Source of the DNA: Aurantibacter_A sp039941195
GTDB taxonomy: Bacteria > Bacteroidota > Bacteroidia > Flavobacteriales > Flavobacteriaceae
Assembly: GCF_039941195.1 (NCBI RefSeq)
Contig: NZ_JBDVFA010000093.1
Coordinates: 28,347-92,346 of the forward strand
Reading direction: 5' to 3'
DNA length: 64,000 nucleotides
This document shows positions 8,959 through 16,623 of the stretch, piece after piece. A program made the translations under genes and the position numbers. Under the pieces are notes generated by a model. That model worked only from the letters and a program-made list of their open reading frames with translations, made no database searches and had not been told where the DNA came from. Every line of letters begins with the position of its first letter. Within the stretch, counting starts at the first letter, position 1.

Positions 8959-10143
8959 GTGGAAAGGAATAAAAACAGACTGTATTTTATTGATGCCATG
9001 CGCGCATGGGCTATTCTGATGATGCTGCAAGGTCATTTTATAGACGGACTTCTGGCAGATGCTTTTCGGGATAATTCCAATATCGTTTACAGCATTTGGA
9101 AATACTTTAGAGGCATTACCGCTCCTATATTCTTTACAGTATCTGGATTTATTTTCACCTACCTGTTAATAAAAGTACCACAAAAAGGATTCGATAACCC
9201 ACGGATTAAAAAAGGAATACGCCGCGGCGTACAACTTATTTTTATTGGCTATTTACTGCGTTCTAATATTTTTGGACTGCTGCAAGGCAAAATTTACCAT
9301 GGGTTTTTATTGGTAGATGTTTTGCATTGTATCGGCCTTTCTATTCTGGGGATTATTGCAATCTACCTACTAACTTCAAAAAGTAAAAAATGGCTTTTAT
9401 CGATTGTTTTGCTAGCCACTACGCTATTGCTTTTTGCATTTGAACCACTGTATAAATCAGCCAATTTCGCTGCCTTACCCAATGCTATTGCCAACTATTT
9501 TAGCAAAGCCAATGGGTCGGTATTTACCATTATTCCATGGTTTGGCTATGCCAGTTTTGGCGCTTTTTTATCGGTGCTTTTTTATCGGTATCGCGAAAGT
9601 GCAAAGTTGTATACCTATGCCATTCCCATTGCAGCAGTTGCAGGTCTGCTACTTATATTCACCTCGTCGCCATTATTGGATTGGTTGTATGTTGCAACAG
9701 ACATTCAATTGTTTAATGCCATAGCGCTTAATAATTATCTGTTTATTCGTTTGGGTGATGTTTTGGTAGCCTTTGCCTTATTTATGTTGGCGCGGAAGTA
9801 TGTATTAAATGCAACTTTTTTGCGCATTGGGCAGAACACCTTATCCATTTATGTCATTCATTTTATTATTCTTTACGGAAGTTTTACCGGTTTAGGCTTG
9901 TATCGCTTTTTCAATCATGCGTTGAATCCGGTGGTGGTGATTGTAGGCGCTATAGCCTTCATGATTACTTGTTCCTATATGGCATTGCTTTACGATAAAC
10001 ATGAAGTTGCCCTAAAATCGAAATTAGCGGTGGTACAAAAGCAATTGTGGCGTTTTGTAGAAACTGTTGCAATACACGTGCAACGTGTTTTAAAAGCAGT
10101 AGTTACCAAAACACTGCAAGTGTTGGGTTTTGCTAAGAATTAA
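8959..10143 (+). CDS. Multi-pass membrane acyltransferase (HGSNAT/DUF1624-like)
   Basis: This 394-residue integral membrane protein has about ten predicted hydrophobic segments. The N-terminal motif RLYFIDAMRAWAIL followed by MLQGHFIDGLL matches the start of the heparan-alpha-glucosaminide N-acetyltransferase / DUF1624 membrane acyltransferase group, whose conserved His lies in this first loop and which transfers acyl groups to sugars across the membrane. The start is GTG at 8959; the next ATG (8998) would cut into the conserved motif. The substrate is unknown; modification of a cell-surface glycan is a reasonable inference. The C-terminal 60 residues are an Ala/Val/Lys-rich helix. It stands alone between a divergent gene and an accessory region. 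Confidence 0.8.
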   Translation: MERNKNRLYFIDAMRAWAILMMLQGHFIDGLLADAFRDNSNIVYSIWKYFRGITAPIFFTVSGFIFTYLLIKVPQKGFDNPRIKKGIRRGVQLIFIGYLLRSNIFGLLQGKIYHGFLLVDVLHCIGLSILGIIAIYLLTSKSKKWLLSIVLLATTLLLFAFEPLYKSANFAALPNAIANYFSKANGSVFTIIPWFGYASFGAFLSVLFYRYRESAKLYTYAIPIAAVAGLLLIFTSSPLLDWLYVATDIQLFNAIALNNYLFIRLGDVLVAFALFMLARKYVLNATFLRIGQNTLSIYVIHFIILYGSFTGLGLYRFFNHALNPVVVIVGAIAFMITCSYMALLYDKHEVALKSKLAVVQKQLWRFVETVAIHVQRVLKAVVTKTLQVLGFAKN

Positions 10144-10421
10144 GATTCTCTTCTTTTTTTAACTAGTACTCCTTCTCCATACCTCCACTGAAAAAAGCAG
10201 ACACTCGAAGTGACTTCAGAATTCACATTTTAAATTTTTTGTAGTCCTCCGACACGATTGCTATGCGACTACATTTCAACACCTTATGTTAAAAACTTTG
10301 TAATCGTTTACTTAAAATGTAGTTGGTTTAGTTGCCGATTTGTAAGAAATTTAGAGACTGGGGATAAATAAACATGTTTGTTTATCTGTACGCTAAGTAG
10401 AATTAAAAAAAGAACCTAAAA
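10144..10421. other. Non-coding stretch with inverted repeats
   Basis: I see no gene in these 278 bases. They hold a GTAGTC/GACTAC pair (10241-10246 and 10267-10272), a short GAAGT/ACTTC palindrome near 10207, and a strong 24-base palindrome at 10363-10386. The stretch separates a normal flavobacterial gene from the accessory block and may contain a decayed junction. Confidence 0.4.
10363..10386. repeat. 24-base near-perfect palindrome
   Basis: The arms GATAAATAAACA and TGTTTGTTTATC abut without a spacer and pair at 11 of 12 positions. The site lies 36 bases before the likely start of the abortive-infection gene. It could be an operator or a hairpin in the leader; there is no T-run after it, so it is not a standard terminator. 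Confidence 0.5.
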
Positions 10422-11258
10422 TTGGCTGAATTACAATATAAAGAGAAATTTTTAATTGAAAAATTATTTAATATGCCATCGGGTTACGTACTGGATTTCT
10501 CCAATAGAACCTTTTAGGAATTTATTTACGATAGTATCCGTATCAATATTTATGACGACAAATACTTTTATGCGAGTGGTTCTAAGGCAAATAGACTTAG
10601 AGGATTTTTTAGTGAAGAACCGAGCTATAAAGTAGGAGAACTTTTGACCGCACTTATAGATTATTGGTACACTAAGGCAATTGCAAAAGAAGACGGATTC
10701 GATTTTGAGAAAGATAAAAACATTTATAACGAGTGTTTAAAAATTGCAAGTAGATTAAAAGAAGAAACAATTGTTGAGGAAATTGATGTAATAAATGAAA
10801 TTGAAGATGATAGAGATTTCAATCTGCTTGCAAAATCTATACGAGAAAGCATAGATAAAAATGAGCCTGAAGTTGCTTTAGACAGGTTACATACATACGT
10901 TATGAAATTTATCAGGCAACTATGTGAGAATCATAATATTGAAATTAAAAAAGATGAATCTCTTAATGCAATATTTGGTAAATATGTAAAGTACATTGTA
11001 GCTAATGAAAAAATAGAATCTAAAATGACTGAAAGGATTTTAAAATATTCTATCCACGTCATAGAAGCATTTAATGATATTAGAAACAATAGAAGTTTCG
11101 CTCACGATAATAAAATTTTAAATTATTCTGAAAGTGTTCTTATTTTCAATAATATCACAAACTCGATAAAATTTATTGAGACTATTGAAAAAACAATTGA
11201 ACAAGAAAACATAAAAATCGAAGTAGAAACGGCTGATTGGCAAGATCTACCGTTTTAA
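10422..11258 (+). pseudogene. Abortive infection family protein (AbiJ-type N-terminus, Abi C-terminal domain), interrupted by in-frame TAG
   Basis: From TTG at 10422 the frame reads AELQYKEKFLIEKLF, then MPSGYVLDFSNRTF, then a TAG stop at 10515-10517, then EFIYDSIRINIYDDKY and GSKANRLRGFF, which together form the conserved N-terminal domain of AbiJ-like abortive infection proteins (known homologues read SNRTF-x-EF with no stop). The rest (from 10518) includes a helical domain with R-N-x-x-SFAHDN typical of the Abi C-terminal domain, to a stop at 11258. Such proteins protect against phage by arresting growth of infected cells. With one amber codon at residue 32 and no frameshift, the gene is either recently inactivated or yields a shortened protein from a later start (for example TTG at 10644). 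Identification is by motif memory, not by search. Confidence 0.7.
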
Positions 11259-11411
11259 AATTTTTAAGAACCTATGCAAGCATAATTATAAAATTAAAAA
11301 CACGTTCTGCGCGTTTAAAAAAAAACATTATTACCGCTATTAACTATAACTAGGATTATTTTCTTCTAAACATAAGAAAAGAACAATAACTATAAAATAA
11401 GATAAATCTAA

Positions 11412-11843
11412 ATGATTGTTCGTCCACATAAAATAGTATTGATTAAAAGAAACTTTTTCCAATTTACATCCAATGATGATATTGAAAATAATGAGGATTA
11501 CATTCCTGATTACCAGAAGTTTAAATCATTAAATTCAGCTGAGCAATATTATTTAGCAGACATATGTAATTGGGATGACGGTCCAATTGTTTTACAATGG
11601 ATAATCGATAGTCCAAAATGTGACAAAGGAACAGCTTGTAAAATTTTTTGGAATTCAGAACCAGACTATTATTTCGATTTTACAGCCGAAACAATAAACG
11701 AATATGAAAAAGATATATGGAATTTACTGCAAAGCATCTTAAAGAGGTATAGGGCAGATGATTTTGCAAAAAGTCGATTTAAGTTTATACCAAAAGAGGA
11801 AGGTTATAAAACGGATTGGAATACTAAACTGGATATTTGGTAA
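11412..11843 (+). CDS. DUF4274 domain protein
   Basis: This 143-residue soluble protein has a central block with YYLADICNWDDGPIVLQWII and CDKGTACKIFW, which matches the DUF4274 pattern (H/YxLA-x-NWDDG, W-I-I, C-D-x-GTA-x-x-IFW). The function of DUF4274 is not known to me; members are often found near toxin-immunity or other accessory genes. No signal peptide is present. After the stop the same frame continues for 18 codons to a second stop at 11898 (reading PAELKNGVHGKKPLGYF), which may be a gene remnant. It follows the broken abortive-infection gene by 150 bases and may belong to the same accessory acquisition. Confidence 0.6.
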   Translation: MIVRPHKIVLIKRNFFQFTSNDDIENNEDYIPDYQKFKSLNSAEQYYLADICNWDDGPIVLQWIIDSPKCDKGTACKIFWNSEPDYYFDFTAETINEYEKDIWNLLQSILKRYRADDFAKSRFKFIPKEEGYKTDWNTKLDIW

Positions 11844-11930
11844 ATTCCTGCTGAATTGAAAAATGGAGTACATGGTAAAAAGCCATTAGGGTATTTTTAA
11901 AATGCTATTAACAAACTAAGACTTAAATAC

Positions 11931-11943
11931 AGGTCTGAGACCT
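11931..11943. promoter_or_regulatory. Perfect palindrome AGGTCT-G-AGACCT before Crp-like gene
   Basis: Two perfect 6-base arms are separated by one base, centred about 21 bases before the ATG of the Crp-like gene. The position suits an operator, perhaps for autoregulation. The G+C-richer arms stand out from the AT-rich surroundings. Confidence 0.4.
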
Positions 11944-11957
11944 TTGAAATACAAACA

Positions 11958-12494
11958 ATGAACCCAATCACCAACTTCATAGCAAAAATTGACCAGCAAA
12001 ATTTATGGGAAAAACAACTTGTAGTCAACCGAAAAGAATTCCTAAAAGTTAAGGGTAGTGTTGATACCAACCTTTATTTTGTGGTTAGCGGAAGTTTACG
12101 AATCTATGCGTTAGATGACTATGAAGAAAGTATAATTCGCTTTGGATATAAAAATAATTTTATTGCTGCGTTGGACTCTTTTATCAGTGAAAAACCATCT
12201 GATTTATACATTCAGGCCATCAAAAAAACAGTAGTAAGAGTCATTAATAAAACCACTTTTATTGCATTTGTTGAAAGCTCACCCGCAAACACCAAAATAT
12301 GGAATACATTGCTGGAGAATTTAATTTTCCAGCAAATGGAAAGAGAACGCGATATTTTGACTTCCTCACCTTTAGAACGCTACAAAAGAGTTTTAGCCAG
12401 AAGTCCGCAATTGTTTCAAGAAATTCCCAATAAATATATTGCCTCTTACTTACGAATGACACCAGAAACCTTATCACGAATTAAAAAGTCTTAA
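11958..12494 (+). CDS. Crp/Fnr-family regulator with short HTH
   Basis: The 178-residue protein has a cyclic-nucleotide-binding-like beta-roll (about 20-115; VSGSLRIYALDDYEESIIRFG) and a compact C-terminal helix-turn-helix ending in YIASYLRMTPETLSRIKKS. This is the usual form of small Crp-like regulators in Bacteroidetes, where the recognition helix lies almost at the C-terminus. The canonical cAMP-contacting residues of E. coli Crp are not visible, so the ligand is unknown. It has no Cys-rich N-terminus and is unlike the Fnr-type protein at 62855. A perfect palindrome lies directly upstream. The DinB-like gene downstream is 53 bases away and may be cotranscribed. Confidence 0.85.
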   Translation: MNPITNFIAKIDQQNLWEKQLVVNRKEFLKVKGSVDTNLYFVVSGSLRIYALDDYEESIIRFGYKNNFIAALDSFISEKPSDLYIQAIKKTVVRVINKTTFIAFVESSPANTKIWNTLLENLIFQQMERERDILTSSPLERYKRVLARSPQLFQEIPNKYIASYLRMTPETLSRIKKS

Positions 12495-12547
12495 TTTAAA
12501 TCAATGTTTTTGAACAACAGAACATCGAATTTTGAGCTAAAAAAATA

Positions 12548-13120
12548 ATGGTACTACATGCAGAAACATTACTACAAGATTTAATTGAGCGCACGCGCAA
12601 ACATATTAATGAAGCCGAAAAATTTAAATCACTCCCTACCGAAACATTGAATTGGCGAGTTGCCAATGACAGTTGGAGCATTTTAGAATGTTTTGAGCAT
12701 TTAAACTTATACGGAGATTTCTATATTCCTGAACTCAAGAAGCGCATGGAAAGTTCAAAAACGCAACCCAAAGAAAATTTTAAATCCGGTGTTTTAGGGA
12801 ACTATTTTGCAAAAAGTATGCTCCCCAAAGAAAAGTTGAACAAGATGAAAACCTTTAAAGATAAAAACCCAATAGGCAGCACTTTAGACAAAACTACCAT
12901 GAACCGCTTTATTGCTCAGCAAGAAAAAATCCTGAATCTTTTGGACAAATCGAGAGCCGTAGATTTAAACAAAATTAAAACAGCAATAAGTATTTCAAAA
13001 TTAATTAAATTAAGAATCGGAGATACATTTCGAGTAGTAGTATATCATAACGAACGCCATATATTACAAGCGAACAATGTATTGAATAGTAAAATGCCTG
13101 CGCCCAAACAATTAAACTAA
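12548..13120 (+). CDS. DinB family protein
   Basis: This 190-residue protein shows the DinB-like four-helix pattern: a first helix (ETLLQDLIERTRKHINEAEKF), the W-R-x-x-x-x-SWSILECFEHLN segment with the first metal His, and a late VYHNERHILQA segment with His residues. DinB-fold proteins bind a divalent metal; many are thiol-dependent transferases or hydrolases, but the reaction of this one is unknown. It is cytoplasmic by sequence. It is followed after ten bases by a 59-residue membrane protein gene. Confidence 0.8.
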   Translation: MVLHAETLLQDLIERTRKHINEAEKFKSLPTETLNWRVANDSWSILECFEHLNLYGDFYIPELKKRMESSKTQPKENFKSGVLGNYFAKSMLPKEKLNKMKTFKDKNPIGSTLDKTTMNRFIAQQEKILNLLDKSRAVDLNKIKTAISISKLIKLRIGDTFRVVVYHNERHILQANNVLNSKMPAPKQLN

Positions 13121-13130
13121 AGTCAAAATC

Positions 13131-13310
13131 ATGAAAAAAGTCCAGTATTTTTTATCAGGTGTTATTGTAATTTTTATTTTGGAATGCATCTCTTTTATTT
13201 TTAATGATGCCTTTACTTTTAAAGACATTAGTTGGGGAACAGTTATTGGAATACCACTAGCATTTGCAATCTTTTATAAGGGCAATAAAAAGGAAAATCA
13301 AACTGATTAG
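13131..13310 (+). CDS. Small two-segment membrane protein (59 aa)
   Basis: The frame starts with ATG at 13131 (MKKVQYFLSG) and ends with TAG at 13310. It has one clear hydrophobic segment (about 7-24) and a second, weaker one (about 39-49) followed by a Lys-rich tail (YKGNKKENQTD). No family is recognised. It lies ten bases after the DinB-like gene and just before the ChbG gene in the same direction, so it is probably translated as part of that run. Small proteins of this type are common beside accessory genes in flavobacteria. Confidence 0.6.
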   Translation: MKKVQYFLSGVIVIFILECISFIFNDAFTFKDISWGTVIGIPLAFAIFYKGNKKENQTD

Positions 13311-13345
13311 AAACAACTACCTTGGGCAGTACACCTCAGAAAAAT

Positions 13346-14206
13346 ATGAACGCAGCACAAAAATTAGGCTTTTCAGCAAACAGCAAATTATTAATTATAC
13401 ATGCTGACGATGCCGGACTTTCCCATTCCGAAAATAGGGCTACCATGCAAGTGCTAGAGAATGGATTTGTAAATTCCTATAGTATTATGGTTCCCTGTCC
13501 GTGGTTTTATGAAATGGCGCAATATGCCAAAAATAATCCCCGCCACGATTGCGGCATTCACTTAACACTCACCTGCGAATGGGAGAATTATAAATTCGGA
13601 CCCGTTTTACCAATTTCTGAAGTCCCAAGTTTGGTGGACAGTAATGGACATTTTTATAAGAAAAGAGAGCAGTTGCGCGAAAACGCTTCCCCAGAACATG
13701 TACAAAAAGAGTTGAAAGCACAAATTGATAAAGCCTTACAATTCGGACTAAAACCAACACACATCGATTCGCATATGTATAGTGTGGGTTCGGACACTCA
13801 ATTTTTTAAAATCTATAAAGAATTGGGCAAAGAATACGATTTACCAGTATTACTAAACAAGCAATTAATGGAATTGGTAGGCTTACCTCCTGCAGAGAAT
13901 ATTGATGCCGAAGATTTTATCATTGACAAAACCTATGTGGGCGAGTTTAAATATTTTGAAGCTGGTAAGTTAAGTGATTTCTACAGTGCAGTATTAAACG
14001 ATTTGCAAAGCGGTTTAAACCTACTTTTAATCCATCCGGCATTCGATGATAACGAGATGCAAGGCGTTACTGTAAATCATCCCAATTTTGGTGCTGCGTG
14101 GAGGCAAATCGATTTTGACTTTTTTACGAATAAAGAGAACCAATTAATTCTTGAAGAAAATAATATTGAATTAATTACCTGGAAGGATATAAATAACAGG
14201 ATTTAA
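13346..14206 (+). CDS. ChbG/YdjC-family carbohydrate deacetylase
   Basis: The sequence LLIIHADDAGLSHSEN near the N-terminus and THIDSHMY in the middle give the metal-binding Asp/His set of the YdjC/ChbG family. These enzymes remove an acetyl group from N-acetylated sugars such as chito-oligosaccharides, and HpnK acts on hopanoid sugars. The downstream IHPAFDDNEM segment is also typical. I prefer ATG at 13346 (MNAAQKLGF, 286 residues); a TTG at 13322 would add eight residues. Many flavobacterial relatives carry a signal peptide before this point; none can be found here, since an in-frame stop lies at 13304, so this copy is either cytoplasmic or N-terminally truncated. Confidence 0.85.
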   Translation: MNAAQKLGFSANSKLLIIHADDAGLSHSENRATMQVLENGFVNSYSIMVPCPWFYEMAQYAKNNPRHDCGIHLTLTCEWENYKFGPVLPISEVPSLVDSNGHFYKKREQLRENASPEHVQKELKAQIDKALQFGLKPTHIDSHMYSVGSDTQFFKIYKELGKEYDLPVLLNKQLMELVGLPPAENIDAEDFIIDKTYVGEFKYFEAGKLSDFYSAVLNDLQSGLNLLLIHPAFDDNEMQGVTVNHPNFGAAWRQIDFDFFTNKENQLILEENNIELITWKDINNRI

Positions 14207-14267
14207 GTGTAGTTGGAAAACTTGCCGTTTTAAGACTACTTTTAAAGAGCAAAAGCGTCAATAAAAA

Positions 14268-14939
14268 ATGAAAAAATATATACTCCTACTCTTATTAGCG
14301 ATACCTTCATTTTATGCTTGTGGGCAAGGTACTAATAACGCCACCGCAAAAACAGCAGCCAGCAAAACGAAATACAAAAGTGAAATTAAAACCGAGGGGT
14401 TTAGCAGAGACAGCTATTTGCATACCGAAGCCTCTTATTTGGATACAACTGGAAAAGGAATTATTATTCAAAACAGCTATCCAAGAGGTGGACCTATTAA
14501 TACACCTGATGGAAAATATGGCCATGCGTTATTCTGGTCGCGTGTTATCAACAAAGCCGATACACCTATAGCATTGAACTTACATTTTCCTGCTGATTCT
14601 ATTGTGATTGATCCCGCAACCCATACGTACTTTAAACTTTTGGTTCCACCCGATAAAATGACCCCCGACAAAGTAAGCACATTTGGTTTTGGACTAGATT
14701 ATATTGAAGATTTTGTAGCTGAAAACTTCTATAAACCGAGTTATTTACAAAAAACCATTAAACCGAATGAAGATGCCATGTTCTATGTTATTTTACTGAG
14801 TCATTTAGCGCCAACAGATAGAGGCGTAATACGAACAGGACTTTTTTTAGATGGACAAGATCTTTTTTATAAGTTAGAGGGTTTAAATTCCCAGAAGGAT
14901 AAGTTTGTACCAAGTGGGTCGATAACATTTAAAGATTAA
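14268..14939 (+). CDS. Putative lipoprotein of unknown function
   Basis: The 223-residue product starts with a short lipoprotein signal peptide ending at FYAC18GQG. The mature part contains a beta-rich domain with phrases such as GIIIQNSYPRGGPI and HALFWSRVINKADTPIALNLHFPADSI, which suggest an immunoglobulin-like or jelly-roll sheet exposed in the periplasm or at the surface. I do not recognise a named family. It follows the ChbG gene by 61 bases and is on the same strand, but no functional link can be shown. Confidence 0.7.
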   Translation: MKKYILLLLLAIPSFYACGQGTNNATAKTAASKTKYKSEIKTEGFSRDSYLHTEASYLDTTGKGIIIQNSYPRGGPINTPDGKYGHALFWSRVINKADTPIALNLHFPADSIVIDPATHTYFKLLVPPDKMTPDKVSTFGFGLDYIEDFVAENFYKPSYLQKTIKPNEDAMFYVILLSHLAPTDRGVIRTGLFLDGQDLFYKLEGLNSQKDKFVPSGSITFKD

Positions 14940-14951
14940 AACTGCGCTTAG

Positions 14952-15084
14952 CATCAAATAAAAATAGCAATACAAGATTTTATAGACATCGCGGAAAAGA
15001 ATGGTGTTACGCTTTTAGATGTTGGGAATCTATATCGTTTGCTACTTTTAGAATACAAATTGATAACGTTAAAGGAAGCAAAAT
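14952..15084 (+). pseudogene. Short coding remnant ending at the DinB start
   Basis: The frame reads IAIQDFIDIAEKNGVTLLDV and then NLYRLLLLEYKLITLKEAK, ending in TGA at 15082-15084, which overlaps the next ATG as ATGA. It looks like real protein (amphipathic helices, no rare codons) but has no ATG, GTG or TTG start at its beginning; a TAG lies at 14949. It is most simply the tail of a decayed gene that still couples to the DinB gene. Confidence 0.35.
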
Positions 15085-15607
15085 GACAGCAATCGAAATT
15101 TTAAGCAAGCAAACTAAAGATGCTTATGCGTGGATTTATAAATTGATGGATTCGATTCCTGATGAAAAGTGGAATGATACACCTGAAATTTTAGCATCGA
15201 ATGTATCGTGGCAAATTGGGCATGTAGTACTTAGTATGTATTATCATTCTATTCTAGTTATTCGGGGACATCAAAAAGATATTTTAGAAAAAGTTCCGCT
15301 AAAAGAATACGCTGAATTGTTTTCGTTCAATTCTTCACCAAAAAAATCTGCTGGAAAAATGGCTGCTGCAACCTTGAGAGAACACCTAATATTGATGGAA
15401 AAAAAATCAATTGAAATTATAAATTCGTTAACCCCAGAAGAGCTAGATAAAGAATTAATTCCCGGAAAAGTTGAACACCCTGTTGCTAAGAATAAGTTTG
15501 AAGCCATCGATTGGAATATAAAGCATACCATGTGGCACTGCGGACAATTAGCTACGATAAAAAGAACCTTAGGATATACCTACAAATTTGAAATGAAAAA
15601 AACCTAA
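15083..15607 (+). CDS. DinB-like protein (DUF664/DinB_2 type)
   Basis: The 174-residue protein has the DinB helical bundle: a first helix with AYAWIYKLMDSIPDEKWN, then NVSWQIGHVVLSMYYH with the first metal His, and KHTMWHCGQLATIKR with the last His pair. These residues would bind one divalent metal. The family includes mycothiol- or bacillithiol-dependent enzymes and DNA-damage-induced proteins, but the reaction of this one is unknown. It differs from the DinB protein at 12548, so two unrelated DinB genes lie within 3 kb. Its start overlaps the stop of an upstream coding remnant. Confidence 0.82.
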   Translation: MTAIEILSKQTKDAYAWIYKLMDSIPDEKWNDTPEILASNVSWQIGHVVLSMYYHSILVIRGHQKDILEKVPLKEYAELFSFNSSPKKSAGKMAAATLREHLILMEKKSIEIINSLTPEELDKELIPGKVEHPVAKNKFEAIDWNIKHTMWHCGQLATIKRTLGYTYKFEMKKT

Positions 15608-15681
15608 AGTAATATGGGAAAAACTGAACTTTTAGAAATATCATTACTACATAAATAAATGCAAGTCAATTCAATTAACAA

Positions 15682-16197
15682 ATGAAATATAAAAGCTTTG
15701 AAACGGAGAGACTCATTTTACAACCCACTTCAACAAAGGATTCGGAATTTATATTTCAACTTTTCAACTCTCCGAAGTGGCTCAAATATATTGGGGATAG
15801 AAATATTAAATCTGTCGAAAACGCAAAACAATATATAAATGATAATATGATGCCTCAACTTCAAAAACTAGGATACTCAAGCTATACGATTATACGTAAA
15901 AAGGACCAGCAAAAAATAGGCACCTGTGGTTTGTATAACAGAAATGGATTAGATGGAATTGATATTGGCTTTGCTTTTTTACCGGAATATGAAAACAAAG
16001 GATTTGCATTTGAAGCAGCAAATAGATTAAAGAATGCAGCATTCACGGAATTTGACATTGAACGTATTTTGGCGATTACAAAAAAAGGGAATAGTGGTTC
16101 TCATAAACTATTGAAAAAATTAGGGCTTGAATTATCGGGAACTATTACACTCCCAAATGATAATACAGAATTATTACTGTATACCATTGAGAAATAG
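15682..16197 (+). CDS. GNAT N-acetyltransferase (RimJ/RimL-like)
   Basis: The 171-residue protein begins with FETERLILQPTSTKDSEFIF, the classical start of the RimJ/RimL group of GNAT enzymes, and has the acetyl-CoA region IGFAFLPEYENKGFAFEAANR followed by ERILAITKKGNSGSHKLLKKLG. It should transfer an acetyl group from acetyl-CoA to a primary amine such as a protein N-terminus or a small metabolite; the substrate is not predictable. It stands as a single gene in the accessory run, 74 bases after the DinB-like gene. Confidence 0.85.
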   Translation: MKYKSFETERLILQPTSTKDSEFIFQLFNSPKWLKYIGDRNIKSVENAKQYINDNMMPQLQKLGYSSYTIIRKKDQQKIGTCGLYNRNGLDGIDIGFAFLPEYENKGFAFEAANRLKNAAFTEFDIERILAITKKGNSGSHKLLKKLGLELSGTITLPNDNTELLLYTIEK

Positions 16198-16234
16198 AAA
16201 TGGCTAGAAACCTTCTTAAATTATAACAAAAACT

Positions 16235-16579
16235 ATGACAGAAACCTTCGAATTACGAGCTAAGCCATATTTAAAAATAAATTTAAATGAAAAGGCATTT
16301 GAAATTGTTGATGCAGCAGAACCAACGAATAATGGAAGCTATTTGTATCAACAAGTTAACTCGGTAGTCTTAAATTCAGAAAAAACAAACTGGTGGTTTT
16401 CTGCTTTAACCGTCCTGATTGACTTATTTACTAGCAGTGGAAATAGTGGAAAATATAAGGATAAAGCGAACTTATATATAGCGCTTGAAAATCGACAACT
16501 AAAAATCTGGTTGTATAAAGCTGACTTCGAAAAAGCAAAAAAAGTGGCGTACAAATTACAAAATACAAAGAAGTCCTAA
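16235..16579 (+). CDS. Hypothetical protein, 114 aa
   Basis: This small protein has no signal peptide. The sequence has a beta-rich N-terminal half (PYLKINLNEKAFEIVDA, SVVLNSEKTNWWFSALTVLIDLF) with a short hydrophobic helix and a helical C-terminus (ADFEKAKKVAYKL). The pattern recalls a PH-like domain of the kind seen in small bacterial proteins, but I do not recognise a family. It is the last gene of the plus-strand accessory run, and a strong terminator overlaps its stop codon. Confidence 0.55.
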   Translation: MTETFELRAKPYLKINLNEKAFEIVDAAEPTNNGSYLYQQVNSVVLNSEKTNWWFSALTVLIDLFTSSGNSGKYKDKANLYIALENRQLKIWLYKADFEKAKKVAYKLQNTKKS

Positions 16580-16604
16580 GATGAAAATCCTAGGACTTTT
16601 TTTA
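16572..16604 (+). terminator. Rho-independent terminator
   Basis: AGTCCTA (16572-16578) pairs with TAGGACT (16591-16597) and is followed by a T-run. It closes the plus-strand accessory genes and overlaps the end of the 114-residue gene. Confidence 0.8.
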
Positions 16605-16623
16605 CACTAATTATTTGAGGGAA

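Noticed and set aside
8845..9036. 63-residue open frame on the minus strand
   Set aside because: It lies in the divergent promoter and the start of the acyltransferase gene, has an unlikely His/Gln-rich composition and no family pattern.
10318..14227. Two similar 20-mers (TGTAGTTGG...TTGCCG) at 10318-10337 and 14208-14227 as cassette boundaries
   Set aside because: Only 16 of 20 bases agree, and many such pairs are expected by chance in 64 kb of AT-rich DNA; no third copy was found.
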